A program made the position numbers and the translations under genes. A stretch of 64,000 bases of DNA, taken from the NCBI RefSeq assembly GCF_900172325.1, contig NZ_FWFR01000002.1, positions 620,001 to 684,000 on the forward strand, given 5' to 3'. This stretch comes from Oceanibacterium hippocampi. Its GTDB lineage: Bacteria; Pseudomonadota; Alphaproteobacteria; Sneathiellales; Sneathiellaceae. Below, piece by piece: positions 25,331 to 34,128 of the stretch. Position 1 is the stretch's first letter. Every line of letters starts with the position of its first letter. Under the pieces are notes generated by a model. The model saw only the letters and a program-made list of their open reading frames with translations. It did no database searches and was not told the DNA's origin.

Positions 25331-26467
25331 ATGAACGAGAAGACACAGTCGAAGCCGACCGTCGACGCGGAAAAGACCGTGCTGGTGCTGCAGGGCGGCG
25401 GCGCGCTTGGCGCCTACCAGGCCGGCGTCTTCGAGGAATTGACGACGACCGGGCACACACCGGACTGGATCGCCGGCATTTCCATCGGCGCCATCAACGC
25501 GGCGCTGATTGCCGGGAACCCGCCCGAGCAGAGGATCGAGCGGCTGCGCGCCTTCTGGGAAAAACTGTCGTCGCGCCTGCTGGCCGAACCGGTCATCCCG
25601 GGCGAGGAGGCGCGCGCGCTGTTCAACGAGACAAGCGCCATGATCGCCGCCGGCACCGGGCTTCCCGGCTTCTTCCAGCCGCGTTTCCCGCCGGCAGCGA
25701 TCTACCCGGCGGGCTCGCCGCAGGCGCTGAGCCTCTACGAGACGAGCCCGCTGCTGAAGACGCTCGTCGAGTACGTCGATTTCGACCTGATCAACTCGGA
25801 GAAGATGCGCCTTTCCATGGGAGCGGTGAATATCCGCACCGGCAACTTCGCCTATTTCGACAGCCACCGGCAGAAGATCGGCCCGGAGCACGTGATGGCG
25901 AGCGGCGCGCTGCCGCCCAGCTTCCCGCCGATCGAGATTGACGGCGAGCATTACTGGGACGGCGGCATCGTCTCGAACACGCCGCTGCAATATGTCCTCG
26001 ACGAAGCGCCCAACGACGACATGCTGGTCTTCCAGGTCGATTTGTTCAGCGCGCGCGGCCCGATGCCGCGCACCCTCTCGGATGTCTCGGAACGGGCGAA
26101 GGATATCCGCTTCTCCAGCCGGACCCGGCTGAACACCGATGTCTTCCGCCGCAATCGCGCCCTGCAGCGCGCCGCCCACCGGCTGATCCACAAGCTGCCC
26201 GAGGAGTATCAATCCGATCCCGACGTCCAGATGATCGACAGGCTCTGCTGCGACGCGGCAGTGACGATCGTGCACCTGATCCACCGGCGGAAGAACTACC
26301 ACAGCCAGTCGAAGGATTATGAATTCTCCCGCCACTCGGTGCTCGAGCACTGGCAGAGCGGCGTCGTCGACGTACGTCGCACCTTCCGCCAGAAGGCCTG
26401 GCGCGAGCGCACCAGGCCGAAGGAGGGCGTCACCGTCCTCGACCTGACCCGCGACGTCGACGACTGA
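25331..26467 (+). CDS. Patatin-like phospholipase with C-terminal DUF3734
   Basis: A cytosolic serine lipid hydrolase of 378 residues. The oxyanion loop [13 protein letters not shown] is at about 20-32, the nucleophile elbow GISIG puts Ser51 in place, and the DGG motif with Asp210 completes the dyad. The last 100 residues, including [18 protein letters not shown], are of the DUF3734 type often fused to such patatins. ATG 25331 follows GGAG. The next gene, 45 bases on, is 3-hydroxybutyrate dehydrogenase; the pairing is widespread and suggests a link with polyhydroxybutyrate or lipid turnover, although the substrate is not shown. Confidence 0.9.
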   Translation: MNEKTQSKPTVDAEKTVLVLQGGGALGAYQAGVFEELTTTGHTPDWIAGISIGAINAALIAGNPPEQRIERLRAFWEKLSSRLLAEPVIPGEEARALFNETSAMIAAGTGLPGFFQPRFPPAAIYPAGSPQALSLYETSPLLKTLVEYVDFDLINSEKMRLSMGAVNIRTGNFAYFDSHRQKIGPEHVMASGALPPSFPPIEIDGEHYWDGGIVSNTPLQYVLDEAPNDDMLVFQVDLFSARGPMPRTLSDVSERAKDIRFSSRTRLNTDVFRRNRALQRAAHRLIHKLPEEYQSDPDVQMIDRLCCDAAVTIVHLIHRRKNYHSQSKDYEFSRHSVLEHWQSGVVDVRRTFRQKAWRERTRPKEGVTVLDLTRDVDD

Positions 26468-26511
26468 TCCGGTCGCGGCGATCGACAATTCGTTCCAGAG
26501 GAAAGACGACC

Positions 26512-27294
26512 ATGAAACTCAAGGACAAGGTCTGCATCGTCACCGGCGCCGCGCGCGGCATCGGCGAGGGCATCGCCAGGCGTTTCGTCGCGGAAGGCGC
26601 CCGCGTCGCGATCGCCGACCTGGACCTCGGCGCGGCCAGCGAGACCGCCAAGCGGCTGACCGCCACCGGCCCCGGTTCGGCCTTCGGCGTCGCCATGAAC
26701 GTGACCGACGAGGATGCGGTCAACGCCGGGGTCGCCGCGGTCGTCGCGAAATGGGGCGGTGTCGACGTGCTGGTTTCCAACGCCGGCATCCAGATCGTCG
26801 ACAAGATCGAGGATTACGCGTTCAAGGACTGGAAGAAGCTGCTCGCCATTCACCTGGACGGCGCCTTCCTGACCACGAAGGCCTGCATTCCGCACATGTA
26901 CCGGCAGAAGTCCGGCTCGGTCATCCTCATGGGCTCGGTCCATTCAAAGGAGGCTTCGCCGCTGAAATCCGCCTATGTGACCGCCAAGCATGGCCTGCTC
27001 GGCCTTGCCCGGGTGATCTCCAAGGAAGGCGCCGAACACGGCGTGCGGGCCAACGTCATCTGCCCGGGCTTCGTCAAGACGCCGCTGGTCGAGAAGCAGA
27101 TCCCGGAACAGGCGAAAGAACTCGGAATCAGCGAGGACGAGGTCGTCGACCGGATCATGCTGGGCGAGACGGTCGACAAGGAATTCACCACCATCGAGGA
27201 CGTGGCCGAGGTCGCCCTCCTGTTCGCCGCCTTCCCGACCAACGCGCTCACCGGCCAGTCACTGGTGGTCAGCCACGGCTGGCACATGGACTGA
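26512..27294 (+). CDS. bdhA: 3-hydroxybutyrate dehydrogenase
   Basis: Classical SDR of 260 residues that oxidises D-3-hydroxybutyrate to acetoacetate with NAD, in PHB breakdown. The cofactor motif [13 protein letters not shown] at 90-92, and catalytic Ser142, Tyr155 and Lys159 are all present. The family marks [20 protein letters not shown] and the C-terminal VVSHGWHMD, in which His and Trp contribute to the substrate pocket, make the substrate call good. AGAGGA precedes the ATG. It forms an operon with the upstream patatin gene and ends 20 bases from the convergent mgtE stop. Confidence 0.93.
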   Translation: MKLKDKVCIVTGAARGIGEGIARRFVAEGARVAIADLDLGAASETAKRLTATGPGSAFGVAMNVTDEDAVNAGVAAVVAKWGGVDVLVSNAGIQIVDKIEDYAFKDWKKLLAIHLDGAFLTTKACIPHMYRQKSGSVILMGSVHSKEASPLKSAYVTAKHGLLGLARVISKEGAEHGVRANVICPGFVKTPLVEKQIPEQAKELGISEDEVVDRIMLGETVDKEFTTIEDVAEVALLFAAFPTNALTGQSLVVSHGWHMD

Positions 27295-27314
27295 CGACAC
27301 CCCTTCCCGCGTCC

Positions 27315-28631
27315 TCAGCCCCCGGCGACCAGCATCCCCGACAGCAGGGTCGCGATCCCGAGGAAGGAGAAAAAGCCGGCAACGTCGGTCACCGTCGTCA
27401 GGATGATCGACGAGGCTACCGCCGGATCCTGGCCGAGCCGGGCGAGGACGATCGGCACCAGCGCGCCAGCGATCCCGGCGGCGACCATCGAGATCACCAT
27501 CGAGAGCGCGATCACCAGCACGAGGCCGACACTGCCGCTCCACAGGAAGACGCCGATCCCGCAGGTGATCGCGATCGCGACACCGTTCCAGAAGCCGGCG
27601 TTCATCTCCTTCCGCATCACGCGGAGCCAGTGGCCGATGGTGATTTCCCGGAGCGCGAGACCGCGCATCGTCACCGCCAGCGCCTGGGCGCCGGCATTTC
27701 CCGATTGGCCGGCGACAACCGGCAACAGCACCGCGAGCGCGGTGAAGGTGGCGATGGTATTCTCGAAGAAACCGACGACCGATGCGGCAAGGAACGCGGT
27801 CAGCAGGTTGATCTGCAACCATGGCATGCGCTTGCGCAGGGCGAACCAGCTCGACGACAGGGCGCGTTCGTCCTTGCTCACGCCGACCATCGTCTGGATG
27901 TCGAGACTGGCCTCGCTCTTCAGGGCGTTCAGCAGGGTTCCATGGCGAACGATGCCCAGAATGCGCCCCTCCTGATCGACGACCATCAGTTCATCGAGAC
28001 TATGCGCCTCGAGGGCCTCCACGACCTCTTCCCGAGGCGCCATCGGCCCGACCACCGCGGGGACTGCCCGGGCGAGGCTCGACAACACCGTATCCGGGCT
28101 GTTGAAGGCGAGCTTGCGGACATCGACGACCCCGGCGAGCCGGTTCTCTGCGTCCAGCAACTTGATGAAATGGACGTCGGCCGAACCGCGATGGGGTTCG
28201 CGCAGCAAGGCCATCGCACGGCCGACGGTCTCTTCCGCCGGCAGGCTGAAGACAGCGGTATCCATCAGGCGCCCGGCCGTTGCTTCCGGATATTCCAGCG
28301 TCTGGCGGAGCTGGGTCGCCAGGCCGTCCGGCAGTTCGCCCAGGACCTGCTCACGGCGGTCGTCCGGCATCTGCCCGAGGAGGGCGACCGCCCGGCTCCG
28401 CTCCGGCTGTTGCAACACCGCCAGGCGAAGCTCCACCGGCAGCCGTTCCAGTACCGTCGCCCCGGTCATCGGCGTCAGCGCGTTCATCACGGGCACCGCG
28501 CGTTCGGGCGGGACCAGCGACAGGTAACGCTCGATCTCGGCCGGGGAATAGGCGTCGATCGCCCGTGCCGCCTCGGCCGGGTAGCGGGACAGATACGCGC
28601 TGGCCAGTGCCAGGGTCGCCGGGCCGGTCAT
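27315..28631 (-). CDS. mgtE: MgtE-type magnesium transporter
   Basis: The 438-residue protein has the three MgtE parts. An alpha-helical N-domain includes ERLPVELRLAVLQQPE and MPDDRREQVLGELPDG. Two CBS motifs follow, around DVHFIKLLDAENRLAGVVDV and DELMVVDQEGRILGIV. The C-terminal membrane domain has LPVVAGQSGNAGAQALAV, the signature that lines the ion pore, with about five helices. The frame runs far upstream, but ATG 28631 overlaps the stop of the preceding MgtE-like gene (ATGA) and gives normal length. It imports Mg2+ or a related divalent cation, gated by the cytosolic domains. Confidence 0.92.
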   Translation of the reverse strand: MTGPATLALASAYLSRYPAEAARAIDAYSPAEIERYLSLVPPERAVPVMNALTPMTGATVLERLPVELRLAVLQQPERSRAVALLGQMPDDRREQVLGELPDGLATQLRQTLEYPEATAGRLMDTAVFSLPAEETVGRAMALLREPHRGSADVHFIKLLDAENRLAGVVDVRKLAFNSPDTVLSSLARAVPAVVGPMAPREEVVEALEAHSLDELMVVDQEGRILGIVRHGTLLNALKSEASLDIQTMVGVSKDERALSSSWFALRKRMPWLQINLLTAFLAASVVGFFENTIATFTALAVLLPVVAGQSGNAGAQALAVTMRGLALREITIGHWLRVMRKEMNAGFWNGVAIAITCGIGVFLWSGSVGLVLVIALSMVISMVAAGIAGALVPIVLARLGQDPAVASSIILTTVTDVAGFFSFLGIATLLSGMLVAGG

Positions 28632-29479
28632 CGGGCCGTCCCCTCTTCCGGCGGCGACGGCGGCTCGACCTGCGCCTTCGCCATCGAGGCGGCAAGGACG
28701 GCGGCAAGGCCGACATAGACATTGTTCGCGAGCAGCAGATAGTCGCCGCCATCCTCGTCGTTGCCGGCGGCGCGCGGCTGTTCCGAGGCCACGCGCAACG
28801 CGGCATGGCGGACGCTGCCGACCAGCTTGCCGTCCCGGTCGACCACCGGCAGGGTATCGAGATCGGCCCAGGCCGGCTCCTCGAGCGCGCTCTCGATGCT
28901 GGCGCTGGCCCTCAGCGTACGCTTCGCTGGGATGGCGACGGCCGGCAGCAACGCCTCGTCGCCAGCGGTTAACAGGCGCGACAGCGGCACCACGCCGACA
29001 AGCTTCTGCCCGGCATCGACGACATAGATCTCGCTGACCGTCGTCGGATGCCGCTGCAGTCGCCGGCGCGCCACGGCAACACTCGCCGTCTGCGGCAGTG
29101 CCATCGGGTGGCTCTCCATCCAGGCGCCGACCCGGTGCCTCGGTTGCAGCAGGATCACCTCGAGCTGCAGGCGGGTCGCCGTCGACATGCCCTGGAGCAG
29201 GCTGGCCCGGCGCTCCGGCGCGATCCGGCGCAGGATGTCGGCGGCCTTGCGGCGCGCCATCGCCCCGAGAAAGGCCACCGCGAGTCTGTCGTCGACATGT
29301 TCCATGGCCGCGGCGGCAACGCCCGCGGACAGCGTCGAGAACAGGTCGACGGCGCGATCCTCCGGAAGCTCCGCCGCGAAGGCGGCGATCGCCTCCGCGT
29401 CGCATTCCTCGGCAACGGCCGCGGCATCCTGCAGATGGCGCTCCAGGAACAGCTCGGCCAGCGCGTCCCGCCCGCTCAC
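28628..29479 (-). CDS. Soluble MgtE N-domain/CBS protein without the transport domain
   Basis: The 283-residue protein resembles the cytosolic half of MgtE: an N-domain with ELPEDRAVDLFSTL, MARRKAADILRRIAPERRASLLQGM, then two CBS motifs around VSEIYVVDAGQKLVGVVPLS and LDTLPVVDRDGKLVGSV. It ends soon after one weakly hydrophobic segment (NNVYVGLAAVLAASMAKA) and has no pore domain. It overlaps the MscS gene upstream and the full mgtE gene downstream by four bases each. A duplicated regulatory subunit that assembles with the full transporter is a reasonable inference. The alternative is a decayed MgtE paralogue, but the frame is intact and coupled. Confidence 0.78.
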   Translation of the reverse strand: MSGRDALAELFLERHLQDAAAVAEECDAEAIAAFAAELPEDRAVDLFSTLSAGVAAAAMEHVDDRLAVAFLGAMARRKAADILRRIAPERRASLLQGMSTATRLQLEVILLQPRHRVGAWMESHPMALPQTASVAVARRRLQRHPTTVSEIYVVDAGQKLVGVVPLSRLLTAGDEALLPAVAIPAKRTLRASASIESALEEPAWADLDTLPVVDRDGKLVGSVRHAALRVASEQPRAAGNDEDGGDYLLLANNVYVGLAAVLAASMAKAQVEPPSPPEEGTAR

Positions 29480-30303
29480 GATTTCGCCTCCGGCTTCAGG
29501 GTGAGCGTGACCTCTTCGGCGAACAGGTGGGCGGGGATCGAGAGCCGGCCGTCGGCGGTCTCGACGATGACAGCGACCGAGGTGATCTCGAGGATCGTCC
29601 CCTCCATGTCGCGCACCCGGATACGCTGGCCCGGATTGAGGTCGCGATCCAGGTAGTGGGCGCCGATCACGTTGCTGACGAAGATCCGCGCGCCAAGGCT
29701 GAAGGCGAGCGAAAGGCCACCGAGGCCGGCCGCCACGGTGACCGCCAGAACCGTGATGATGACCGTGATGTCGATGCCGATCTGGTCCAGGCCGACCACC
29801 ACCAGGAGGATCAGCGTCAGACCCTGCACGAGGCCGCCGATGAGCTTGCGCTGCTGCTCGGAAAGGTTCGGCAGGGCCGCCGTGGTCGCGTCGCGGGCAA
29901 TCGTCGCGAGGATGAAGCCCGCGAAGATGATCAGCAGGCCGGACAGGATATTCGGCAGGTAGCCCACGAGCTTGTCCAGCCAGCCGGCGAAGATGCTCAG
30001 GCCGAGGACATTGGTCGCCGCGGTCAAGAAGAACAGGATGACCAGCCAGTAGATGATGCTGGCAAGGACGCGCGCCGTCGATCCCTGGGCGTCGATGCTG
30101 CGAACGAATCCGCCGAGCCCGATCGCCTGGGAAACCCGGTTGAGGGTATGTGCCGAACGCAGCGTCAGACCCCTCAGGAGCCTCGCCACGAGCCAGCCGA
30201 CGAGAAGCAGCAGGATTGCGCTGATCAGCGACGGCAGATGTTGCAGAAAAGCGTCAGCAATCTGTCTCAAGCTCGCCGCGAGCGGCCGAATTTGGTCCAG
30301 CAT
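29476..30303 (-). CDS. Small-conductance mechanosensitive channel (MscS family)
   Basis: The 275-residue membrane protein has hydrophobic helices at SLISAILLLLVGWLVARLL, ASIIYWLVILFFLTAATNV, LPNILSGLLIIFAGFILA and LIGGLVQGLTLILLVVVGL. The pore-helix-like stretch TVAAGLGGLSLAFSLGARIFVSN is followed by a beta domain with RDLNPGQRIRVRDMEGTILEI, the MscS signature. It opens under membrane tension to release solutes, or may be of the CmpX-like regulatory type. GGAG precedes the ATG. It is the first gene of a three-gene leftward operon with the two MgtE-type genes, linking ion or osmotic balance to divalent-cation transport. Confidence 0.88.
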   Translation of the reverse strand: MLDQIRPLAASLRQIADAFLQHLPSLISAILLLLVGWLVARLLRGLTLRSAHTLNRVSQAIGLGGFVRSIDAQGSTARVLASIIYWLVILFFLTAATNVLGLSIFAGWLDKLVGYLPNILSGLLIIFAGFILATIARDATTAALPNLSEQQRKLIGGLVQGLTLILLVVVGLDQIGIDITVIITVLAVTVAAGLGGLSLAFSLGARIFVSNVIGAHYLDRDLNPGQRIRVRDMEGTILEITSVAVIVETADGRLSIPAHLFAEEVTLTLKPEAKS

Positions 30304-30470
30304 AGGAGTGTCTCCTCCGTTGGGTTCGGTCAGCTGGTTTGAATGCGCAATCTCTCGTCAGTCAGCCTCGTCTTACTGTTTCTCGTACGGTCTCGCGGCA
30401 ACGGGCCATGTTGCCTTCTCGGCTCTCATTCTACCCCAGTTTCCGCCGGATTGATCCTGCCACGTTCGAC

Positions 30471-30498
30471 GCCCCCGGGATCAGGGCATGCCGGGGGC
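30471..30498 (-). terminator. Hairpin after the DUF1428 gene
   Basis: An eight-base-pair stem GCCCCCGG/CCGGGGGC with a 12-base loop lies 29 bases beyond the leftward DUF1428 stop. It has no T-run. It falls between that stop and the start of the MscS operon. Confidence 0.35.
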
Positions 30499-30527
30499 GT
30501 GAACGGGGATGCGACGCGCGGTCGTAT

Positions 30528-30884
30528 TCAAAGCTCGAGGATTGCCTCGAAGCCGCCGAAAATCATGCGCTTGCCGTCGAAGGGCATTTCCATGCCGCCC
30601 TCGCCCATCTTCATGCGCGGATCGGACCTGATCTTCTCGTTGCCCTCGTCGCGCGCGGCACGCGACGGCCAGACGACATAGGCGAAGACAACCGTCTCGT
30701 CGTCCTTGCACTTCACCGCCATCGGGAAGGACGTGACATCGCCGTCCGGTACGTCGTCGCCCCAGCATTCGACGATCTTGAGCGCGCCATGTTCCTTGAA
30801 GATCGGCGCCGCCCGGGTCGCCAGTTCGTAATAGGCTTCACGATTCCGGGTCGGTACCGGGATCACTATTCCGTCGACATACAT
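30528..30884 (-). CDS. DUF1428 family protein
   Basis: A 118-residue protein of the ferredoxin-like (dimeric alpha-beta barrel) DUF1428 family, also known as YbaA-like. Recognisable parts are YVDGIVIPVPTRNREAYYE, WGDDVPDGDVTSFPMAVKCKDDETVVFAYVVWPS and the ending MEMPFDGKRMIFGGFEAIL. AGGAGG precedes the ATG at ideal spacing. It follows a VOC-family gene by 26 bases on the same strand, and the pair faces a MarR regulator. The biochemical role of DUF1428 proteins is not established. Confidence 0.9.
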   Translation of the reverse strand: MYVDGIVIPVPTRNREAYYELATRAAPIFKEHGALKIVECWGDDVPDGDVTSFPMAVKCKDDETVVFAYVVWPSRAARDEGNEKIRSDPRMKMGEGGMEMPFDGKRMIFGGFEAILEL

Positions 30885-30910
30885 GCCGTTTCCTCCTGTC
30901 CTGCGGGGCG

Positions 30911-31420
30911 TCAGCCCCTGTAAGCCGCTTCCAGCGCGGCAATGTCGATCTTCGTCATGGTCAGCACGGCGCGCATCACCCGGTCGCATTGGGCGCTGTC
31001 GCCGTCCTGCAACATGGTCTGGAGCGCCGAGGGCACGACCTGCCATGTGACGCCGAAGCGATCGGTCAGCCAGCCGCATTGCAGCGTCTCGCCACCCTCG
31101 CGCAGGCGCTCCCAATAGCGGTCGATCTCCGCCTGGCTGTCGCAGATCACCATGTGCGACACCGCCGGGCTGAAGGTGAAGTCGGGCCCGCCGTTGAGTG
31201 CGACGAACTGCCGGCCGAACAACGTGAAGGTGATGGTGAGCACGCTGCCGGCGGGGCGCGGCCCGGCCTCGCCGGCATGGAGACGACCGACCTCTTCCAC
31301 GTCCGGGAAGATCTCGGAATAGAACGCGACCGCTGCCTCGGCGTTGTCGTCGAACCAGAGACAGGTGGCGATGCGCTCGCTGGTCTCGACGCGCTTGCCG
31401 GTGCCTGGATGTCCTTGCAC
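30911..31420 (-). CDS. VOC-superfamily protein (PhnB / 3-demethylubiquinone-methyltransferase-like)
   Basis: A 169-residue protein with the PhnB-like fold: ATCLWFDDNAEAAVAFYSEIFP at the start, TFTLFGRQFVALNGGPDF, and WLTDRFGVTWQVVP near the end, with a C-terminal helix TKIDIAALEAAYRG. The frame opens at 31468, but GTG 31420 has AAGGAG nine bases before it and removes a charged, non-conserved extension. It is co-directional with the DUF1428 gene and divergent from MarR. Many such proteins are orphan; no enzymatic role can be assigned. Confidence 0.83.
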   Translation of the reverse strand: MQGHPGTGKRVETSERIATCLWFDDNAEAAVAFYSEIFPDVEEVGRLHAGEAGPRPAGSVLTITFTLFGRQFVALNGGPDFTFSPAVSHMVICDSQAEIDRYWERLREGGETLQCGWLTDRFGVTWQVVPSALQTMLQDGDSAQCDRVMRAVLTMTKIDIAALEAAYRG

Positions 31421-31546
31421 GGCAGAATTCTCCTTCGTTCCGCGGACCCGCTTTCGTGCCGCGCACATCGTGGCGCCCCTGCGGTGCCGCTCGCGGCGCC
31501 CTGACGACTTGGCGAGGATGTCCGCTCGATCCGGGCGCGAAGCCTC

Positions 31547-31575
31547 GTTGACTTTTACGTTGATGTCAACATACT
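31547..31575 (+). promoter_or_regulatory. MarR promoter/operator
   Basis: TTGACT (31548-31553) and CATACT (31570-31575) form a -35/-10 pair with a 16-base spacer. GTTGAC (31547-31552) and GTCAAC (31565-31570) form an inverted repeat across the spacer, with another GTTGA-N2-TCAAC nested in it. This suits MarR autorepression. The ATG at 31582 lies where transcription should begin, so the mRNA may be leaderless. Confidence 0.5.
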
Positions 31576-31581
31576 TGCCTC

Positions 31582-32028
31582 ATGACGATGCTTCCCGATC
31601 TGCCGCTCGAAGTGACCCACGAGGTCCGCGACCGCTGCCTCTGCCTGCACCTGCAGCGCGCCGCCCGCAGGGTCGCGCGGCGCTTTGACGAGGCCTTGCG
31701 GCCGTTCGGGCTGACCAGCGGACAATTCTCGCTGCTGATGGCGCTCAACCGACCGGCTTCGCCGCGACTGGGCGACATCGCCGCTTTCCTGGCCATGGAC
31801 CGGACCACACTGACTGCCAACCTGAAGCCGCTGGAACGGCGCGGCCTGGTTCAGGTCACGGTCGACGAGGAGGACCGTCGCGGTCGTCGCCTGACGATCA
31901 CCGACGCCGGCCGGCGCCATCTTAGGGACGCCGTTCCGGTCTGGCGGGCGACCCACGACACGGTCGACGCGATGCTCGCGGGCGGCGATCCGGACCGTCT
32001 CCGCGGCGACCTGGTCGCACTCTCATGA
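31582..32028 (+). CDS. MarR-family transcriptional regulator
   Basis: A 148-residue winged-helix regulator. The N-terminal helix CLCLHLQRAARRVARRFDEAL is followed by the DNA-binding region FSLLMALNRPASPRLGDIAAFLAMDRTTLTANLKPLE and the wing DEEDRRGRRLTITDAG. MarR proteins bind as dimers to inverted repeats and respond to small phenolics, antibiotics or oxidants. No ribosome binding site precedes the ATG, while a promoter-like pair ends just upstream, consistent with a leaderless message. A second ATG lies six bases further on. It likely controls itself and the flanking VOC genes. Confidence 0.88.
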   Translation: MTMLPDLPLEVTHEVRDRCLCLHLQRAARRVARRFDEALRPFGLTSGQFSLLMALNRPASPRLGDIAAFLAMDRTTLTANLKPLERRGLVQVTVDEEDRRGRRLTITDAGRRHLRDAVPVWRATHDTVDAMLAGGDPDRLRGDLVALS

Positions 32029-32077
32029 ACGGTTGCCGGCGCTTTCCGTTCCCTCATTCCCGAAGAAAGGAATACGA

Positions 32078-32506
32078 ATGCTCCTCGCCCCCTATCTCAC
32101 CTTCTACGGCAACTGCCGCGCGGCCTTCGAATTCTACGAGATGGCCCTTGGCGGCAAGATCATGGCGATGATCAGCTTCGCCGACATGCCGGCCGACGCG
32201 ACCGCGCCGGAAATCGCGAATGACCTGATCATGCACGCCCACATGACAATCGGCGAACAGACGCTGATGGCCTCCGATGCGCCGCCCGAGCAGGCCGGCT
32301 CGCCGACGCAGGGAATCTGCCTCTCGCTCCAGGTCGACGACGCGGCCGAGGCCGAGACGCTGTTCGGTCGCCTGGCAGAGGGCGGAACGGTGCAGATGCC
32401 GTTGCAGGAGACCTTCTGGGCGACCCGCTTCGGCATGGTGACCGACCGCTTCGGCACGCCGTGGATGGTGAACTGCTCGAACGACTGGCGCCCGGACCAG
32501 CCCTGA
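32078..32506 (+). CDS. VOC-superfamily protein (PhnB-like)
   Basis: A 142-residue PhnB/YjdN-type VOC protein. It has LTFYGNCRAAFEFYEMALGGK at the start, HAHMTIGEQTLMASDAPPE in the middle and RFGMVTDRFGTPWMVNC at the end, all family hallmarks. AAAGGA precedes ATG 32078; an upstream ATG at 32033 lacks this. It follows the MarR gene by 49 bases and may be in the same transcript. It ends 16 bases from the convergent lipoprotein gene. No substrate can be assigned. Confidence 0.88.
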   Translation: MLLAPYLTFYGNCRAAFEFYEMALGGKIMAMISFADMPADATAPEIANDLIMHAHMTIGEQTLMASDAPPEQAGSPTQGICLSLQVDDAAEAETLFGRLAEGGTVQMPLQETFWATRFGMVTDRFGTPWMVNCSNDWRPDQP

Positions 32507-32522
32507 CCGGAGGCCGGCGGCG

Positions 32523-33350
32523 CTATCTCGTCCGATAGCGGTTGAGGAAGTCGAGAATCTCGGCCCGGACGCCCTCGTCGAAGGAGAGCCAGTGCTGGTC
32601 GGCGAGCGGCGACGGCGCCCGGTAGACGATCGAGCGCTGCCCGGCGCCCCGCATGAAGGCGCCGCAATCGCCGGTCAGGACGGCCCTGCCCCGGAACCAC
32701 GGGTCATCCTCGCCCAGCAGCGCCAGTACGGGCTCGTCGGCGGGCGCGGCGAGGCCGCGATATTCCGGCCAGCCCGCGTGGCAGGTCCAGCCTTCGATGA
32801 TCCGGCCGCTCACGACCTCGCCCTCGTACGTCGCGGTGGCGATCGCGCCTTCGCTGTGACCGGCAAGGAAGACGTTGTCCCGGTCGACGAAGGGCAGTTC
32901 CCTGACCTTCTTCAGCGCATGGTCGATCTCCGCATGTCGCCAGCCCAGGACGCCGCGATGGAAGCCGCCCTTCGCGCGGGGGCCGTCGCAGCTCCTCGGC
33001 TTGTAGCTGCGCGCGAAACTGTCGGGTTCGATGACAAGGAAACCCGCCTTCGCCATCCGGTAGCCGAATTCCGCCGAGGCCCGGGACAGCCCGGTGCAGC
33101 CATGGGCGTGGACGATCACCGGGACCGCGCCGTCGGACGGCTCATAAGCCGCGAGATCGACATCCCGGATCCGCACACCCGACCTGGGACGGGGACCGGG
33201 AAGATAGATCTGCGCCCCCTCCCAGGTCCGCAGCAATTCGTCCGCATCGCTGCCGGAATCGCTGGCCTGGCTTCCGGCGCAACCCGCCAGGATCGCGACG
33301 GCAAGCAGGACCGGCACGATTATCCGGCGGCACATGCGCATGGCGATCAT
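32523..33350 (-). CDS. Lipoprotein alpha/beta-hydrolase (dienelactone-hydrolase-like)
   Basis: The N-terminus has a lipoprotein signal (VPVLLAVAILAGC), so the mature protein is lipid-anchored in the periplasm. The alpha/beta-hydrolase core shows VPVIVHAHGCTGLSRA as the oxyanion loop, the nucleophile elbow AGHSEGAIA and the acid/His region near ALLGEDDPWF and ADQHWLSFDEG. It is about 275 residues. The start lies ten bases after the stop of the last ABC ATPase gene, whose TGAGG gives its ribosome binding site, so it is the last gene of the peptide-type importer operon. It may cleave a substrate before uptake; the bond type is unknown. Confidence 0.82.
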   Translation of the reverse strand: MIAMRMCRRIIVPVLLAVAILAGCAGSQASDSGSDADELLRTWEGAQIYLPGPRPRSGVRIRDVDLAAYEPSDGAVPVIVHAHGCTGLSRASAEFGYRMAKAGFLVIEPDSFARSYKPRSCDGPRAKGGFHRGVLGWRHAEIDHALKKVRELPFVDRDNVFLAGHSEGAIATATYEGEVVSGRIIEGWTCHAGWPEYRGLAAPADEPVLALLGEDDPWFRGRAVLTGDCGAFMRGAGQRSIVYRAPSPLADQHWLSFDEGVRAEILDFLNRYRTR

Positions 33351-33360
33351 CGGGCGGACC

Positions 33361-34128
33361 TCACCGGATCGTCGCGTACAGGGCCCGGCTGTAGTCGTGC
33401 GCCGGCATGTCGTAGAAGGTTCGCGCCGGCGCGACCTCGACGATATCGCCTTTCAGCATCACGGCGATCCGGTGCGAGATGTAGCGGGTCGCGGCCAGGT
33501 CATGGGAAATGAAGATCGCGGCGAAGCGGTGCTCCGCCTGCAGTTCGCGGATCAGGTTCAGGATCTGCGCCTGGACCGAAACGTCGAGCGCACTCACCGC
33601 CTCGTCGAAGACGATGAAGCGCGGTTCGGTGATCAACGCACGGGCGATCGCCATGCGCTGGCGCTGGCCACCGGACAGGTCGCCCGGATAGCGCTCGGCG
33701 AATCCGGGGTCGAGACCGACCCGTTCCAGCATCGACGCGACCCGCTGACGCCTCGCCTGACGGTCGAGATCGCCTCGGATCGTCAACGGCTCGGCGACCG
33801 AGACGCCGCATCTGAGGCGGGGATTGAGCGCCCATTCCGGGTGCTGCAGGACAACCGAGAGCGCCCCCTCGCGGCGGATGGCGGGGTCGAACGGCCTGCC
33901 CTCGATCAGGAATTCGCCCCGCGAGGGGCGGATCAGGCCGAGCGCTACCCGGCCGAGCGTCGTCTTGCCGGAGCCGGATTCGCCGACCAGGCCCAGCGTC
34001 TCGCCGGCGGCAATCTCGAGATCGACGGCACCGACGGCGGGCACCTCCGTGCGGTTCCAGACCGGCCCCTTGCGATAGGTGACGCCGACCCCGCGGAAGG
34101 CGATCACCGGCGCCGCGACGTCAGTCAT
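33361..34128 (-). CDS. Peptide/nickel-type ABC importer ATPase (DppF-like)
   Basis: One of two ATPases of a Dpp/Opp-type importer. The 255-residue protein carries Walker A GLVGESGSGKTTL, the signature LSGGQRQRM, Walker B FIVFDEAVSALDVS and the switch His in FISHDLA. Sequence around VVLQHPEWALNPRL is the Q-loop. It overlaps the preceding ATPase gene by four bases (ATGA). It lacks the long C-terminal Cys-rich tail of its partner, as DppF-like subunits sometimes do. The substrate class comes from the binding protein at the head of the operon. Confidence 0.92.
   Translation of the reverse strand: MTDVAAPVIAFRGVGVTYRKGPVWNRTEVPAVGAVDLEIAAGETLGLVGESGSGKTTLGRVALGLIRPSRGEFLIEGRPFDPAIRREGALSVVLQHPEWALNPRLRCGVSVAEPLTIRGDLDRQARRQRVASMLERVGLDPGFAERYPGDLSGGQRQRMAIARALITEPRFIVFDEAVSALDVSVQAQILNLIRELQAEHRFAAIFISHDLAATRYISHRIAVMLKGDIVEVAPARTFYDMPAHDYSRALYATIR

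Noticed and set aside
28632-29405. Extended N-terminus of mgtE in the long leftward frame
   Set aside because: This stretch overlaps the soluble MgtE-like gene in another frame and has shadow-type composition; ATG 28631 gives normal MgtE length.
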